Origin: Roseiarcus sp963782255
GTDB lineage: Bacteria; Pseudomonadota; Alphaproteobacteria; Rhizobiales; Beijerinckiaceae
Direction of reading: 5' to 3'
Assembly: GCA_963782255.1 (NCBI GenBank)
Contig: CAWAIS010000001.1
Coordinates: 3,100,001-3,164,000 of the forward strand
Length of the DNA: 64,000 bases
The translations under genes were made by a program, and so were the position numbers. Position 1 is the first letter of the stretch. Every line of letters begins with the position of its first letter. The notes beneath the pieces were generated by a model that had not been told where the DNA came from, ran no database searches, and saw nothing but the letters and a program-made list of their open reading frames with translations. Below, one piece after another: positions 9,211 through 18,527 of this stretch.

Positions 9211-9402
9211 TTAAAGAAGCGAGCGCGACGCCCATACGATCGCGACGCCGAGCAGCGCAGCGCCGAGGCCGACTCCGCGCAATTTCGTCGGATCCTCGCA
9301 TGCCGCCGCGGCCATGCGCTTGCGCATCGACTCGGTGAAGCCCGCCATCAGCAAGCCCTCGATGGCGAAGACGAGCCCGATCGCGGCGCCGAAGTCGCGC
9401 AT
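9211..9402 (-). CDS. DUF2065 (YjeT-like) small membrane protein
   Basis: A 63-residue protein with two hydrophobic helices (AAIGLVFAIEGLLMAGF and GVGLGAALLGVAIVWAS) joined by a basic loop, matching the DUF2065/YjeT family usually encoded beside hflKC. The biochemical role is unknown. Its ATG lies one base after the hflC stop, so it is almost certainly translated from the same message. Confidence 0.85.
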   Translation of the reverse strand: MRDFGAAIGLVFAIEGLLMAGFTESMRKRMAAAACEDPTKLRGVGLGAALLGVAIVWASRSLL

Positions 9403-9403
9403 G

Positions 9404-10324
9404 TCACTCGACCTTCGCCGACGGATTAGCCGGCGCAGCCGCGGCTTCCGGCGCCGGGGTCGGCGTCGAGAAGTAATGGAAGAAATCCGACTTCGGGCTG
9501 ATGAGCGCGCGCGTCCGGCCGTTGGCGAAGCTGTTCTGGTAGGCCTGCATGGAACGATAGAAGGCGAAGAACTCCGGGTCCGCGCCATAGGCCTCGGCGA
9601 AGATGTGGTTGCGCTCGCCGTCGCCCTCGCCGCGGATCTGCTCGGACTGCTGCTGGGCCTGCGCGAGGATGACCGTGACCTTGCGGTCAGCCTCGGCCTT
9701 GATCTGCTGGCTTTGCTGCGAGCCTTGCGCGCGATAGGAGGCAGCCCGCTGCTGCCGCTCGGTCTGCATGCGGCGGAACACGGCCTCGGCGTTCTCCGCC
9801 GGCAGATTGGCGCGCTTGATGCGCACGTCGACGACGGCGAGACCGAAGCGCTTGGCCCCGGCGATCATCTGGTCGCGGATGTCGGCCATCAGCGCATCGC
9901 GCTTGTCGCGCACGATGTCGGTGATCGACGCCTCCGACAGTGTGCGCCGGAGCGCCGAGTTCAGCATGCCGCCGAGCTGCGCGTCCGCCCCGCGTATGTT
10001 GAAGACCGATTGGTAGAAAAGGAGCGGATCGTCGATTTTGTAGCGCACGAAGGCGTCGACCTCGAGTCGCTGGTTGTCCGACACCAGCACTTCCTGCGGC
10101 TCGCTGTCGAGCGCGAGGATGCGCTTATCGATATAAACGACCGCATCGATGAACGGCCATTTGAAATAAAGGCCGGGCGCGCCGATAAGGTCGCGGATCG
10201 GCTGGCCGAAGCGCAGCACGAGCGCCTGCTCGGTCGGATTGACGACGAACATCGACATCGAGGCGAGAATGATCGCCGCGATCGCGAGGATGGCGAGAAT
10301 GACGCCGTTGAGGGGCCGTCTCAT
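9404..10324 (-). CDS. hflC: HflC, regulator of FtsH protease (SPFH/band 7 protein)
   Basis: A 306-residue SPFH-domain protein. An N-terminal membrane anchor (VILAILAIAAIILASMSMFVV) is followed by the band 7 domain (VVNPTEQALVLRFGQP) and a long helical region rich in Gln, Ala and Glu. With HflK it forms the membrane cage around FtsH that controls degradation of membrane proteins. The C-terminal tail is Ala/Pro-rich. The start ATG overlaps the hflK stop as ATGA. Confidence 0.96.
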   Translation of the reverse strand: MRRPLNGVILAILAIAAIILASMSMFVVNPTEQALVLRFGQPIRDLIGAPGLYFKWPFIDAVVYIDKRILALDSEPQEVLVSDNQRLEVDAFVRYKIDDPLLFYQSVFNIRGADAQLGGMLNSALRRTLSEASITDIVRDKRDALMADIRDQMIAGAKRFGLAVVDVRIKRANLPAENAEAVFRRMQTERQQRAASYRAQGSQQSQQIKAEADRKVTVILAQAQQQSEQIRGEGDGERNHIFAEAYGADPEFFAFYRSMQAYQNSFANGRTRALISPKSDFFHYFSTPTPAPEAAAAPANPSAKVE

Positions 10325-11433
10325 TTGCCGTTCCCCGTCTTGGGCTGCAACGGCTCGAGCGCGATATAGGGCACGGGCGGGCTCGCGGAATTGGAGTCGA
10401 CGATCGTCTTGTCCATCGGCCCGAGCACCTTCTCCATCGTCTCGAGATACATGCGCTCCCGGGTCACGCCCGGCGCTTTCTTGTACTGATCGTAAATCTG
10501 GTTGTAGCGCTGGGTCTGCCCCTTGGCGTCGAGGATCGTCTGCTCACGATAGGCCTTGGCTTCGGCGAGGATGCGGGCCGCGCCGCCCTCGGCTTCCGGC
10601 ACGACCTTGTTGGCGTAGGTTTCGGCTTCGTTGACCGCGCGCTGCTGGTCCTGCTGCGCCGCGGTCACGTCGCGGTAGGCGGAAAGGACCTGGCTCGGCG
10701 CGTCGACCGACTGCAACTGGACCTGCTTGACGAGGACGCCGGCCTTGTAGGTGTCGAGCACGTACTGGATGCGTTTCTGTGCGTCCGCCTCGACCGACGC
10801 GCGGTCGGTCGTCAGGATGCCGTCGATGGTCTTCAGGCCAACGACCTCGCGCATGACGCTTTCGGCCACTGCCTTGACCGTCTCGCGCGGGCTCAGGATG
10901 TTGAACACGTACTCCTCGGGCTTCGCCGGATCGATCTGCCAGCTCACCCGGAAGTGGACATCGACAATGTTCTTGTCGCCGGTAAGCATCTGGCTTTCCT
11001 CGGGAATGTCGTCATTCGCGCCGACGCTGCGGTAGCCGACTTCCGTGATCTGCTGGTCCCACACCGGCACCTTGATCACCGAGCCGATCGGCCAGGGCCA
11101 GTTGGTGTTCAGTCCCGCGGCCGTCTTGCCGGTGTAGCGCCCGAGCACGAGATTGATGCCGACCTCGTTCGGTTGCACCGTGTAGAACGTACCCCAGGCG
11201 AACCAGATCAGGAGGGCTGCGAGGACGAGAAGCGCCAACGTCCGCCCGTTCAGTCCCGGTTTTCCCGCGCCGCCGCCCGATCCGCCGCCGGGCGTCAACT
11301 TGCCCAGGGCCTCCTGGACCCGCCGGATGATCTCCTCAAGATCGGCCGTCGGCTGCGGACCTGACGGGCCCTGCCCCCATGGGCCGCGGCCTGGCGAGCG
11401 CCATGGTCCGCCGCCTTGATTGTTCCAGGACAT
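10321..11433 (-). CDS. hflK: HflK, partner of HflC in the FtsH-regulating complex
   Basis: About 370 residues. A glycine-rich N-terminal tail (SWNNQGGGPW, GGGSGGGAGK) is typical of HflK, followed by one membrane helix (LALLVLAALLIWFAWG) and an SPFH domain (YTVQPNEVGINLVLGRY) with a long helical C-terminus. ATG at 11433 is chosen because GAGAGG precedes it; the TTG one codon earlier is less likely. It heads the hflK-hflC-DUF2065-degP cluster, and the 118-bp gap upstream probably holds the promoter. Confidence 0.96.
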   Translation of the reverse strand: MSWNNQGGGPWRSPGRGPWGQGPSGPQPTADLEEIIRRVQEALGKLTPGGGSGGGAGKPGLNGRTLALLVLAALLIWFAWGTFYTVQPNEVGINLVLGRYTGKTAAGLNTNWPWPIGSVIKVPVWDQQITEVGYRSVGANDDIPEESQMLTGDKNIVDVHFRVSWQIDPAKPEEYVFNILSPRETVKAVAESVMREVVGLKTIDGILTTDRASVEADAQKRIQYVLDTYKAGVLVKQVQLQSVDAPSQVLSAYRDVTAAQQDQQRAVNEAETYANKVVPEAEGGAARILAEAKAYREQTILDAKGQTQRYNQIYDQYKKAPGVTRERMYLETMEKVLGPMDKTIVDSNSASPPVPYIALEPLQPKTGNGK

Positions 11434-11551
11434 CAAAACCTCTCGCGGGCCCCGCCCGCCGGTTGCGTTCGCGCTTATATAGGCAAGTCATGCGGCGCGG
11501 CAACGGAAACGGAGGGCGCTTACGCTGCGAAACCGCCTCGCCTTTCCCGCC

Positions 11552-12868
11552 TCAATCGCGCGGCGCCGCCTCACCTTCCTGGTCGGCCAGCCGCGTTCCC
11601 GTCTGAGGCTCTTCGAGGGGTGAGATCCTCAAGGCGGCGATGCGGTTGCGCTGCCTGCGCAGCACCTCGAAGCGAAAGCCATGAAACGAGAAGGTCTGCC
11701 GGGGCTCGGGAATGGCGCGCGCCTCGTGAATGACGAGGCCGGCGATGGTCGCCGCCTCCTCGTCGGGCAGGCTCCAGTCCATCAAGCGGTTCAGGTCGCG
11801 GATCGTCACCGAGCCGTCGACGACGACGGAGCCGTCGCGCTGCTTGCGCACGCCCTGCACCGCGACGTCGTGCTCGTCGCGGATGTCGCCGACGATTTCC
11901 TCGATGATGTCCTCGAGCGTCACCATCCCCTGCACGACCCCGTATTCGTCGACGACCAGCGCCGAGTGGGTCCCGCGGCGCAGGAAAGCCTGCAACTGAT
12001 CGCGCAGCGTCGTCGATTCCGGAATGAACCAGGGCTCGAGCATGAGTTCGCTCACATTGAGCTTGCTGGCGTCGCCGCCCGCCGCGACGTAGGCGCGCAA
12101 AAGGTCCTTGGCGTGGAGGACGCCCACGATATTGTCCGGCTCCCCGCGCCAGAGCGGCATCCGGGTGTAAGGCGAGTCGATCACTTCGCGCACCAGTTCT
12201 TCGGGCGGCAGATCGGCGTCGATGAGCTGCATCTTGGTGCGATGGACCATCACGTCGGACACTGGGATTTCGGCCAGTTCGAGCAGGCCGCCGAACATGT
12301 CGCGCTCGGCGCGCTCGACGCCGCCTTCGCGGTGCAGGATGTCGACCGCGCCCATAAGCTCCTCATGCCCCGTCACGGCGGGATCGGTCTCGACCAGCGA
12401 GACCCCGCAAAGCCACAGGACGCCGCGCACAAACGCCTCGACGGCGCTCACGACGGGGCCGAAAATCGTCACGAAAAACAGGACCAGCGGCGCGATCAGG
12501 AGCGATACGCGATCGGGATAGGCGATGGCGATTGTCTTCGGCATCACCTCGCCGAACACGACGATGAGCGCGGTCATGATGACGGTCGCGGCCAAGACTC
12601 CGTGTTCGCCATAGAGATCGAGCAACACGCTGGTCGCGATGGCCGACGAGCCGATCGTGACCAACTGCCCGCCAAGCAGCATGGCGCTGATGAGACGGCC
12701 GCGCATGCCGATGAGGCGCGTCACCAGCTTCGCCCGGTTGTCGCCCGCCATCTCGAGCGCGTGCATGCGCGCCCGCGAGGCCGCCGTCAGCGCGGTTTCG
12801 GCGCCGGCGAAGAAGGCCGCAGCGAAGATGCTGACGGCGATGACGACGATGTCGAGACTGATCGGCAT
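11552..12868 (-). CDS. CNNM/CorC-family transporter protein (HlyC/CorC type)
   Basis: A 438-residue membrane protein. The DUF21/CNNM transmembrane domain (about 1-180, opening AAAFFAGAETALTAASRAR) is followed by two CBS domains (about 210-330, including GVVQGMVTLEDIIEEIVGDI) and a CorC-HlyC C-terminal domain. Members are linked to magnesium or divalent-cation efflux; the older hemolysin name is historical. The gene lies 49 bp after aroKB on the same strand, an association common in rhizobia. Confidence 0.92.
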   Translation of the reverse strand: MPISLDIVVIAVSIFAAAFFAGAETALTAASRARMHALEMAGDNRAKLVTRLIGMRGRLISAMLLGGQLVTIGSSAIATSVLLDLYGEHGVLAATVIMTALIVVFGEVMPKTIAIAYPDRVSLLIAPLVLFFVTIFGPVVSAVEAFVRGVLWLCGVSLVETDPAVTGHEELMGAVDILHREGGVERAERDMFGGLLELAEIPVSDVMVHRTKMQLIDADLPPEELVREVIDSPYTRMPLWRGEPDNIVGVLHAKDLLRAYVAAGGDASKLNVSELMLEPWFIPESTTLRDQLQAFLRRGTHSALVVDEYGVVQGMVTLEDIIEEIVGDIRDEHDVAVQGVRKQRDGSVVVDGSVTIRDLNRLMDWSLPDEEAATIAGLVIHEARAIPEPRQTFSFHGFRFEVLRRQRNRIAALRISPLEEPQTGTRLADQEGEAAPRD

Positions 12869-12917
12869 GGCCCAAGTTTAGCACAGCTGCGGCCCGGAAG
12901 GCACAAGGGCGGGACGG

Positions 12918-14621
12918 TCAATTCGACGGCGGCTTCAGATCGCGCCTGAGAAACGCGAGCGCTTTCGCTTCGTCCACGTCGCGGGCGATGAAGCTCTCGC
13001 CTACGCCTTTGGCGAGAATGAAAGTCAGCCGCCCGCGCTCGACCTTCTTGTCCTGGCGCATGGCCTCGAGAATGTCTTCGGCGCAAGCATCGAGGCCGGG
13101 AACGTCGCCGATGTGCGTCGGCAGGCCAACGGCCCTGAGATGGGCCTCGACCCGCGTCGCGTCCTGCCCGGAGCAAAGCCCGAGCTCGCGCGAAAAGCGG
13201 AAGGCGGCAGCTATGCCGATCGCCACGCCTTCGCCGTGAACGAGGCGTTTCGAGTCGTAATGGGTCAGAGCCTCCAGCGCATGGCCGAAGGTATGGCCCA
13301 GATTGAGGAGCGCGCGCTCGCCCTGCTCGGTTTCGTCGGCGACGACGATGCGCGCCTTGGCGGCGCAGCTCGTCGCGATCGCCTGGGCGCGCGCCGGCCC
13401 GCCCGCGAACACGTTGCGCCATTTCGCTTCCAGGAATTCGAAGAAGTTGCGGTCGCCGATGAGGCCGTATTTGACGACCTCGGCATAGCCGGTGCGAAAC
13501 TCGCGTTCGCTCAAGGTGTCCAGGGTCTTCGAATCGGCAAGGACGAGCGAGGGCTGATGGAAGGCGCCGACGAGGTTCTTGCCATGCGGCGAATTGATGC
13601 CGGTCTTGCCGCCGACGCTCGAATCGACCTGCGCGAGGAGCGTTGTCGGGATCTGGACGAAGCGCACGCCCCGGCGCAGCGAAGCGGCGCAGAAGCCGGC
13701 AAGGTCGCCGACGACCCCGCCGCCGAGCGCCACGACGACGTCGCGCCGCTCGATGCGCGCTTCGATCAGCGCGTCCGAGACGCGCGCGAATTCGGCGTAG
13801 GACTTGGTCGCTTCGCCTGGCGGACAGACGATCGGGGCCGAGCGCAAGCCGGCCTTGTCGAGGCTCGCCGTGAGCCGGCCGAGATACAGGGGCGCGACAT
13901 TTGCGTCGCTGACGATCGCGCATTTGGCGCCAGGTGCGAGCCTGGCGATTTCAGCCCCGGCCTCGTCGATGAGGCCCGGCCCGATCAGGATCGAATAGGC
14001 GCGCGACCCGAGCGGAACCTCGACCCTGCGCCGTTCGGTCGCGCTCGGTTTGGCGGCGGCGGATAGCGTCTCGTCGAGGCGGCGAAGGGCCATCTCGACC
14101 ACCATGTCATGAGGACCCTCGCGCAATTCGATGGTGATGTCGGCCAAGGCGTAGGTCGGCGAGCGCTCCTCGAGAAGGCGGCGCAGCGTCCCTTCCGGAT
14201 CGGCGGTCTTGAGGAGCGGCCGATTGGTCTTCTTGCGGACGCGCGCGAGCAGGACCTCAACGTCCGGCTTCAGCCAGATCGAGACACCGTGGGCCGCAAT
14301 ATTGTCGCGCGTCGTCTTGTTCATGAATGCGCCGCCGCCGGCAGCCAGCACCTGCGGGCCGCCGCCGAGAAGCCGGGCGATGACCTTCCGCTCCCCCTCG
14401 CGAAAATAGGTTTCGCCGAAGCGCTCGAAAATCTCGGGAATGGTGAGCTGGGCGCCGGCCTCGATCTCGGCGTCGGCGTCGACGAACGGCAGGCCGAGCC
14501 GCGCGGCGAGCCGTTTGCCGACCGAGGACTTGCCGGCCCCCATCATGCCGACCAGCACCACCGACCGGTCGCCCAACTGAGCCGCGATGCGCCGGGCGTC
14601 CACCGGCGGACCTTGAACCAT
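12918..14621 (-). CDS. aroKB: Bifunctional shikimate kinase / 3-dehydroquinate synthase (AroK-AroB fusion)
   Basis: One chain carries two shikimate-pathway enzymes. Residues 1-185 are shikimate kinase, with a P-loop GMMGAGKSS and RPLL lid region. Residues from about 198 on are 3-dehydroquinate synthase, with NAD and zinc-site motifs GGGVVGDLAGF, DSSVGGKTGIN, GYAEVVKYG and LNLGHTFGHALE. A short Ala/Pro/Lys linker joins them, and both halves look complete. Most relatives encode them as adjacent separate genes. GGAGG lies upstream; ATG at 14621 is taken, but the TTG at 14624 is equally well placed. Dehydroquinate synthase is step 2 and the kinase step 5 of the route to chorismate. Confidence 0.95.
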   Translation of the reverse strand: MVQGPPVDARRIAAQLGDRSVVLVGMMGAGKSSVGKRLAARLGLPFVDADAEIEAGAQLTIPEIFERFGETYFREGERKVIARLLGGGPQVLAAGGGAFMNKTTRDNIAAHGVSIWLKPDVEVLLARVRKKTNRPLLKTADPEGTLRRLLEERSPTYALADITIELREGPHDMVVEMALRRLDETLSAAAKPSATERRRVEVPLGSRAYSILIGPGLIDEAGAEIARLAPGAKCAIVSDANVAPLYLGRLTASLDKAGLRSAPIVCPPGEATKSYAEFARVSDALIEARIERRDVVVALGGGVVGDLAGFCAASLRRGVRFVQIPTTLLAQVDSSVGGKTGINSPHGKNLVGAFHQPSLVLADSKTLDTLSEREFRTGYAEVVKYGLIGDRNFFEFLEAKWRNVFAGGPARAQAIATSCAAKARIVVADETEQGERALLNLGHTFGHALEALTHYDSKRLVHGEGVAIGIAAAFRFSRELGLCSGQDATRVEAHLRAVGLPTHIGDVPGLDACAEDILEAMRQDKKVERGRLTFILAKGVGESFIARDVDEAKALAFLRRDLKPPSN

Positions 14622-14868
14622 CAACCCCTGAACCTCCGTCGATTACGAATTTAAGCGCGGTCCCATACAGCAATCGGCCGGCGAATGCGACAACAGGCGC
14701 CAAAATGCCCGGGCTTCGTCTCTTTGTCGTAGGCCGGACCGTCTTGCGCGCCGCGCCGGTTCTTGCGACCATGTCAGCAACGCGACGGACGCGCGACAGC
14801 CGTGCGTCATGATCACAAAACGGTCGCCTGGGCTCGCTAGGCCTGGAAAGCCCTCGAGGGAGAGCGAT

Positions 14869-16926
14869 TTGACCGCAGCCAACCACGAGCACCGCGTCGC
14901 CGGTCCCCGCCTCATCGCGATCGTCGGGCCGTTCCAGAGCGGAAAGACCAGTCTGCTTGAAGGGATACTGGCGCGCGGCGGCGGGCTCGCCCGGCAGGGC
15001 TCGGTGCGAGAGGGCACGAGCGTCGGCGACTCGAGCTCAGAGGCGCGCGGCCACGCCATGAGCGTCGAGCCCAATGTCGCCAGCGTCGACTACATGGGCG
15101 ACCGGCTGACTTTCTTCGACTGCCCGGGCTCGATCGAGTTCATCCACGACATGCGCTACGCGCTCCCCAGCTCCGATGCGGCGATCGTCGTGTGCGAGGC
15201 CGACCCGCGCAAGATCCCGGCGCTGCAGGTGATCCTGCGCGAGCTCGAGGAGCTTGGCCTTCCGCGCATTCTCTTCTTGAACAAGATCGATCAGGCGAAC
15301 GGCGGCCTGCGCGAGACGTTGGAGATGCTCCAGCCGGCGTCGCGCACCCCCCTGCTCCTGCGTCAGCTTCCCGTGTGGGAGAACGGCGTTGCGACCGGCT
15401 TCGTCGATCTCGCGCTCGAGCGGGCCTTCGTCTATCGCGAGGCGGCGCCCTCGACCGTCGTGGAGATGCCCGCTGGCGTCATCCCTGAGGAAAAGCAGGC
15501 GCGCTACTCGATGCTGGAGAAGCTCGCCGACTACGACGATGCGCTCATGGAGCAGCTCATCGGCGACATCGACCCGCCGAAGGACCTCGTGTTCGACGAC
15601 CTCGCGCGCGAGTTGCGCGAAGGCCACGTGGTTCCGGTGTTGATGGGTTCGGCGACGGGGGGCCACGGCGTGACGCGGCTTCTCAAGGCCGTCCGCCACG
15701 AGTCGCCCGCGATCGCGCACACGCGCGAGCGCCTCGGGATCGAGGACAAGGGCCCTGCGCTCGCGCAGGTGATCCGCACCATCCACACCGCCCACGGCGG
15801 CAAATTGTCGCTGTCGCGCGTCCTGCGCGGCACATTCGCCGACGGGGCGACAGTCGTCAATTCGCACGGAGTCGAGGAGCGCATCGGCGGGCTCGCCCGG
15901 CTCATCGGCGCGACGCAGTCGAAGGTCGCGCGCGCCGAGGAGGGCGACACCATCGCATTCGCCCGGCTCGAAAGCCTCGCCACCGGCGATCGCTTCGCCG
16001 ACGGCAAGACGGCGCCGGCCGCGGCCGAGCTGCCCTCGCCACCGCCGGCGACCCAGGCCTTCGCCATCCACGTCAAGGACCGCAAGGACGAGGTGCGCCT
16101 CGCGAGCGCGCTCGCCAAGCTTTGCGAGGAGGATCGCGCGCTCTCGTTCGTGCAGGACGCAGAAATGTCCGAGATGAAGCTCTACGGACAGGGCGAGATG
16201 CACCTCAGGGTGACGACCGAGCGGCTCGCCGACCGGTTCGGCGTCACGATCCACACGCAGAAGCCGACCGTCGCCTATCGCGAGACGATCCGCGACGCCG
16301 TCTCGGTGCGCGGGCGCCACAAGAAACAGTCGGGCGGCCACGGGCAGTTCGGCGACGTCGTGGTCGAGGTCGGCCCGCGCGGCCGGGGCGAAGGCTTCGC
16401 TTTCGCCGAGCGCGTGCATGGCGGGTCGGTGCCGAGGCAGTATTTCTCGTCCGTCGAAGCCGGCGCGAAGGACGCGCTCGCGCGCGGGCCGCTCGGCTTC
16501 CCCGTCGTCGACGTCTCGGTCACGCTGGTCGACGGCTCGTACCACACCGTCGATTCCTCGGACATGGCGTTCCGCGCCGCGGCTCGGATCGCGCTCGACG
16601 ACGCGCTGGCAAAGGCGCGGCCCGTTCTTCTGGAGCCGATCCTTTCGGTGACGATCTACGTTCCGTCTGACGCGCTCGCGCGCGCAAGCGCGCTCGTGAG
16701 CGCGCGTCGCGGCCAGATCCTGGGCTTCGAGGCGCGCGAGGGATGGAAGGGCTGGGAGGCGCTGAGGGCGCTCATCCCCGAAGCTGAGATCGGCGACCTC
16801 ATCATCGAATTGCGGTCCGCGACGTCGGGCGTCGGCGCGTTCGAGACGAAGTTCGATCACCTCGCCGAACTGACGGGCCGGACCGCGGAACAGGTGATCG
16901 CCGAGCGCAAACGCGTCAACACCTGA
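14869..16926 (+). CDS. EF-G paralogue with altered GTPase switch residues
   Basis: A 685-residue translational-GTPase-like protein with the full EF-G domain layout, including the domain IV loop GRHKKQSGGHGQFGD. The P-loop (GPFQSGKTS, 20-28) and NKID (138-141) are kept. Switch I reads RGHAMS (60-65) instead of RGITIT, and switch II DCPGS (84-88) instead of DTPGH, so the GTPase-activating His is Ser. TTG at 14869 is chosen because GAGGGAG lies six bases upstream; an in-frame ATG at 14809 is the alternative. It belongs with the alphaproteobacterial FusA-like paralogues of unknown role rather than with housekeeping FusA. Confidence 0.85.
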   Translation: MTAANHEHRVAGPRLIAIVGPFQSGKTSLLEGILARGGGLARQGSVREGTSVGDSSSEARGHAMSVEPNVASVDYMGDRLTFFDCPGSIEFIHDMRYALPSSDAAIVVCEADPRKIPALQVILRELEELGLPRILFLNKIDQANGGLRETLEMLQPASRTPLLLRQLPVWENGVATGFVDLALERAFVYREAAPSTVVEMPAGVIPEEKQARYSMLEKLADYDDALMEQLIGDIDPPKDLVFDDLARELREGHVVPVLMGSATGGHGVTRLLKAVRHESPAIAHTRERLGIEDKGPALAQVIRTIHTAHGGKLSLSRVLRGTFADGATVVNSHGVEERIGGLARLIGATQSKVARAEEGDTIAFARLESLATGDRFADGKTAPAAAELPSPPPATQAFAIHVKDRKDEVRLASALAKLCEEDRALSFVQDAEMSEMKLYGQGEMHLRVTTERLADRFGVTIHTQKPTVAYRETIRDAVSVRGRHKKQSGGHGQFGDVVVEVGPRGRGEGFAFAERVHGGSVPRQYFSSVEAGAKDALARGPLGFPVVDVSVTLVDGSYHTVDSSDMAFRAAARIALDDALAKARPVLLEPILSVTIYVPSDALARASALVSARRGQILGFEAREGWKGWEALRALIPEAEIGDLIIELRSATSGVGAFETKFDHLAELTGRTAEQVIAERKRVNT

Positions 16927-17031
16927 TCCTTCAGCCCGCTCCCAAGACGTCAGCCTTTTTCGCGACTGTACAGGGAAGCGCCCATCGCATAAGGGTTGCG
17001 CTCCGATCCAAGGCCTCTGGAGACCGTCTCG

Positions 17032-18039
17032 ATGGCTGACGCCACGTTCGAAGAAAGCCGCTTGGCGACGGTGTTCGGAGGCTCGGGCTTTCTCGGGCGC
17101 CACATTGTCCGGGCGCTCGCGCGAAAGGGCTGGCGGGTGCGGGTGGCGGTGCGCCGGCCCGATCTCGCGGCCTTCCTGCAGCCGATCGGCGGCGTCGGCC
17201 AGATTAACGCCGTGCAAGCCAACCTGCGCTATCCGGCGTCGATCGCGGCCGCGCTCGAAGGCGCGGAGATGGCCGTCAACGCGACGGGCGTGAAGGCCGA
17301 GAGCGGCGCGCAAACCTATCATGCCGTGCATGTCGATGGCGCGCTCGCGGTCGCGAGGGCGGTCAAGGCTGCGAGCGTCGGCTCTTATGTCCACGTTTCC
17401 GGGATCGGGGCCGATTCGAAATCGCCTTTCCCCTACATCGCGAGCAAGGGCCTCGGCGAGATTGCGACGCTCGAGGCCTTCGCCGCCGCGACGATCCTTC
17501 GCCCGTCGGTCGTGTTCGGGCCGGAGGACGATTTCTTCAACCGGTTCGGCGCGCTCGCGCGCTTCATGCCGGTCATTCCCTTGTTCGGCGGCGGCGCGAC
17601 CCGCCTGCAGCCGGTCTATGTCGGCGACGTCGCCCGCGCGACGGCGGCGGCGCTTTCCGGGGGGACGAAGCCGGGTGAAATATACGAGCTCGGCGGGCCG
17701 CAGGTGATGACGCTGCGCCAAGCCGCCGAGCTCGTCCTGCAAACCGTCGAACGGCGCCGTCAGCTCGTCGGCGTCCCGCTCGGCCCTTCGCGTCTCATCG
17801 CCTCGCTGACCTCGCTGGCGAGCCGAGCCACATTCGGCCGCTTTCCAAAACTCCTGACGACAAGCCGCGACCAGATCGACCTTCTGGCTCATGACAACGT
17901 CGTTTCCGACAAGGCCGAGGCGGAAGGCCGGACGCTCAGCGGACTGGGCCTCGCGCCACAGGCGGCGGAGGCAATCGTCGCAACGTATCTTGTGCGCTTC
18001 CGCAAGACAGGCCAGTATGAAGCCCAGCGGTCGGCCTGA
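17032..18039 (+). CDS. Complex I NDUFA9-like NAD(P)-binding epimerase family protein
   Basis: A 335-residue extended-SDR/NmrA-type protein. It begins with a dinucleotide-binding fold (ATVFGGSGFLGRHIVRAL) and continues as in the NDUFA9 subfamily (PYIASKGLGE, ILRPSVVFGPEDDFFNRF). In mitochondria NDUFA9 is an accessory subunit of complex I; the bacterial homologues are mostly uncharacterised. GGAGA precedes the ATG, which is preferred over starts further upstream. It lies 105 bp after the EF-G paralogue on the same strand. Confidence 0.88.
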   Translation: MADATFEESRLATVFGGSGFLGRHIVRALARKGWRVRVAVRRPDLAAFLQPIGGVGQINAVQANLRYPASIAAALEGAEMAVNATGVKAESGAQTYHAVHVDGALAVARAVKAASVGSYVHVSGIGADSKSPFPYIASKGLGEIATLEAFAAATILRPSVVFGPEDDFFNRFGALARFMPVIPLFGGGATRLQPVYVGDVARATAAALSGGTKPGEIYELGGPQVMTLRQAAELVLQTVERRRQLVGVPLGPSRLIASLTSLASRATFGRFPKLLTTSRDQIDLLAHDNVVSDKAEAEGRTLSGLGLAPQAAEAIVATYLVRFRKTGQYEAQRSA

Positions 18040-18167
18040 GGTCGGCGCCGCGGCGCGGCCCGGAAAACCAACATAATTCTTTACGACGGTTGTATGGACA
18101 GTCGATTCAGGGCTACACGGGCGCCGGGAAGAAAAACTCTCGGGGCATTTCGATTGGGGACGTTCCC

Positions 18168-18464
18168 TTGATCAAATCTGAACTTGTGCAGCGGATGGCC
18201 GCCCGCAATCCGCACCTGTATCAGCGCGACATCGAGAACATCATCGATGCGATTCTCGGCGAGATCACGGAGGCGCTCGCGCGCGGAGAGCGCGTCGAAT
18301 TGCGCGGCTTCGGCGCGTTCTCGACCAAGCAGCGCCAGGCGCGCACCGGCCGCAATCCGCGCACCGGCGACAGGGTGCCGGTGACCGAGAAGCTCGCGCC
18401 CTTCTTCAAGACCGGCAAGGAGATGCGCGAGCGTCTCAATCGGGCATCGGCCGAGCAGATTTAG
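18168..18464 (+). CDS. ihfB: Integration host factor subunit beta
   Basis: A 98-residue DNA-bending protein of the HU/IHF family. The TTG at 18168 is chosen because IHF-beta proteins start with (M)IKSELVQRM, which is what follows. The signature GFGAFSTKQRQARTGRNP contains the Pro that intercalates at the DNA kink. It acts with IHF-alpha as a nucleoid architect. The adjacent LapA/DUF1049 gene downstream is the usual alphaproteobacterial neighbour. Confidence 0.96.
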   Translation: MIKSELVQRMAARNPHLYQRDIENIIDAILGEITEALARGERVELRGFGAFSTKQRQARTGRNPRTGDRVPVTEKLAPFFKTGKEMRERLNRASAEQI

Positions 18465-18527
18465 CATGGCGCGCGTCCCGCCCACGGCGGCCGATTCCGA
18501 GCAGGCGATGAGGCGGATAAAGGGCTC

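Noticed and set aside
15037..17892. A very long open frame (about 950 codons) antisense to the EF-G paralogue and epimerase genes
   Set aside because: Its sequence is Arg/Asp/Glu/Ala-rich low-complexity translation typical of the opposite strand of GC-rich genes. The plus-strand genes have clear family motifs.
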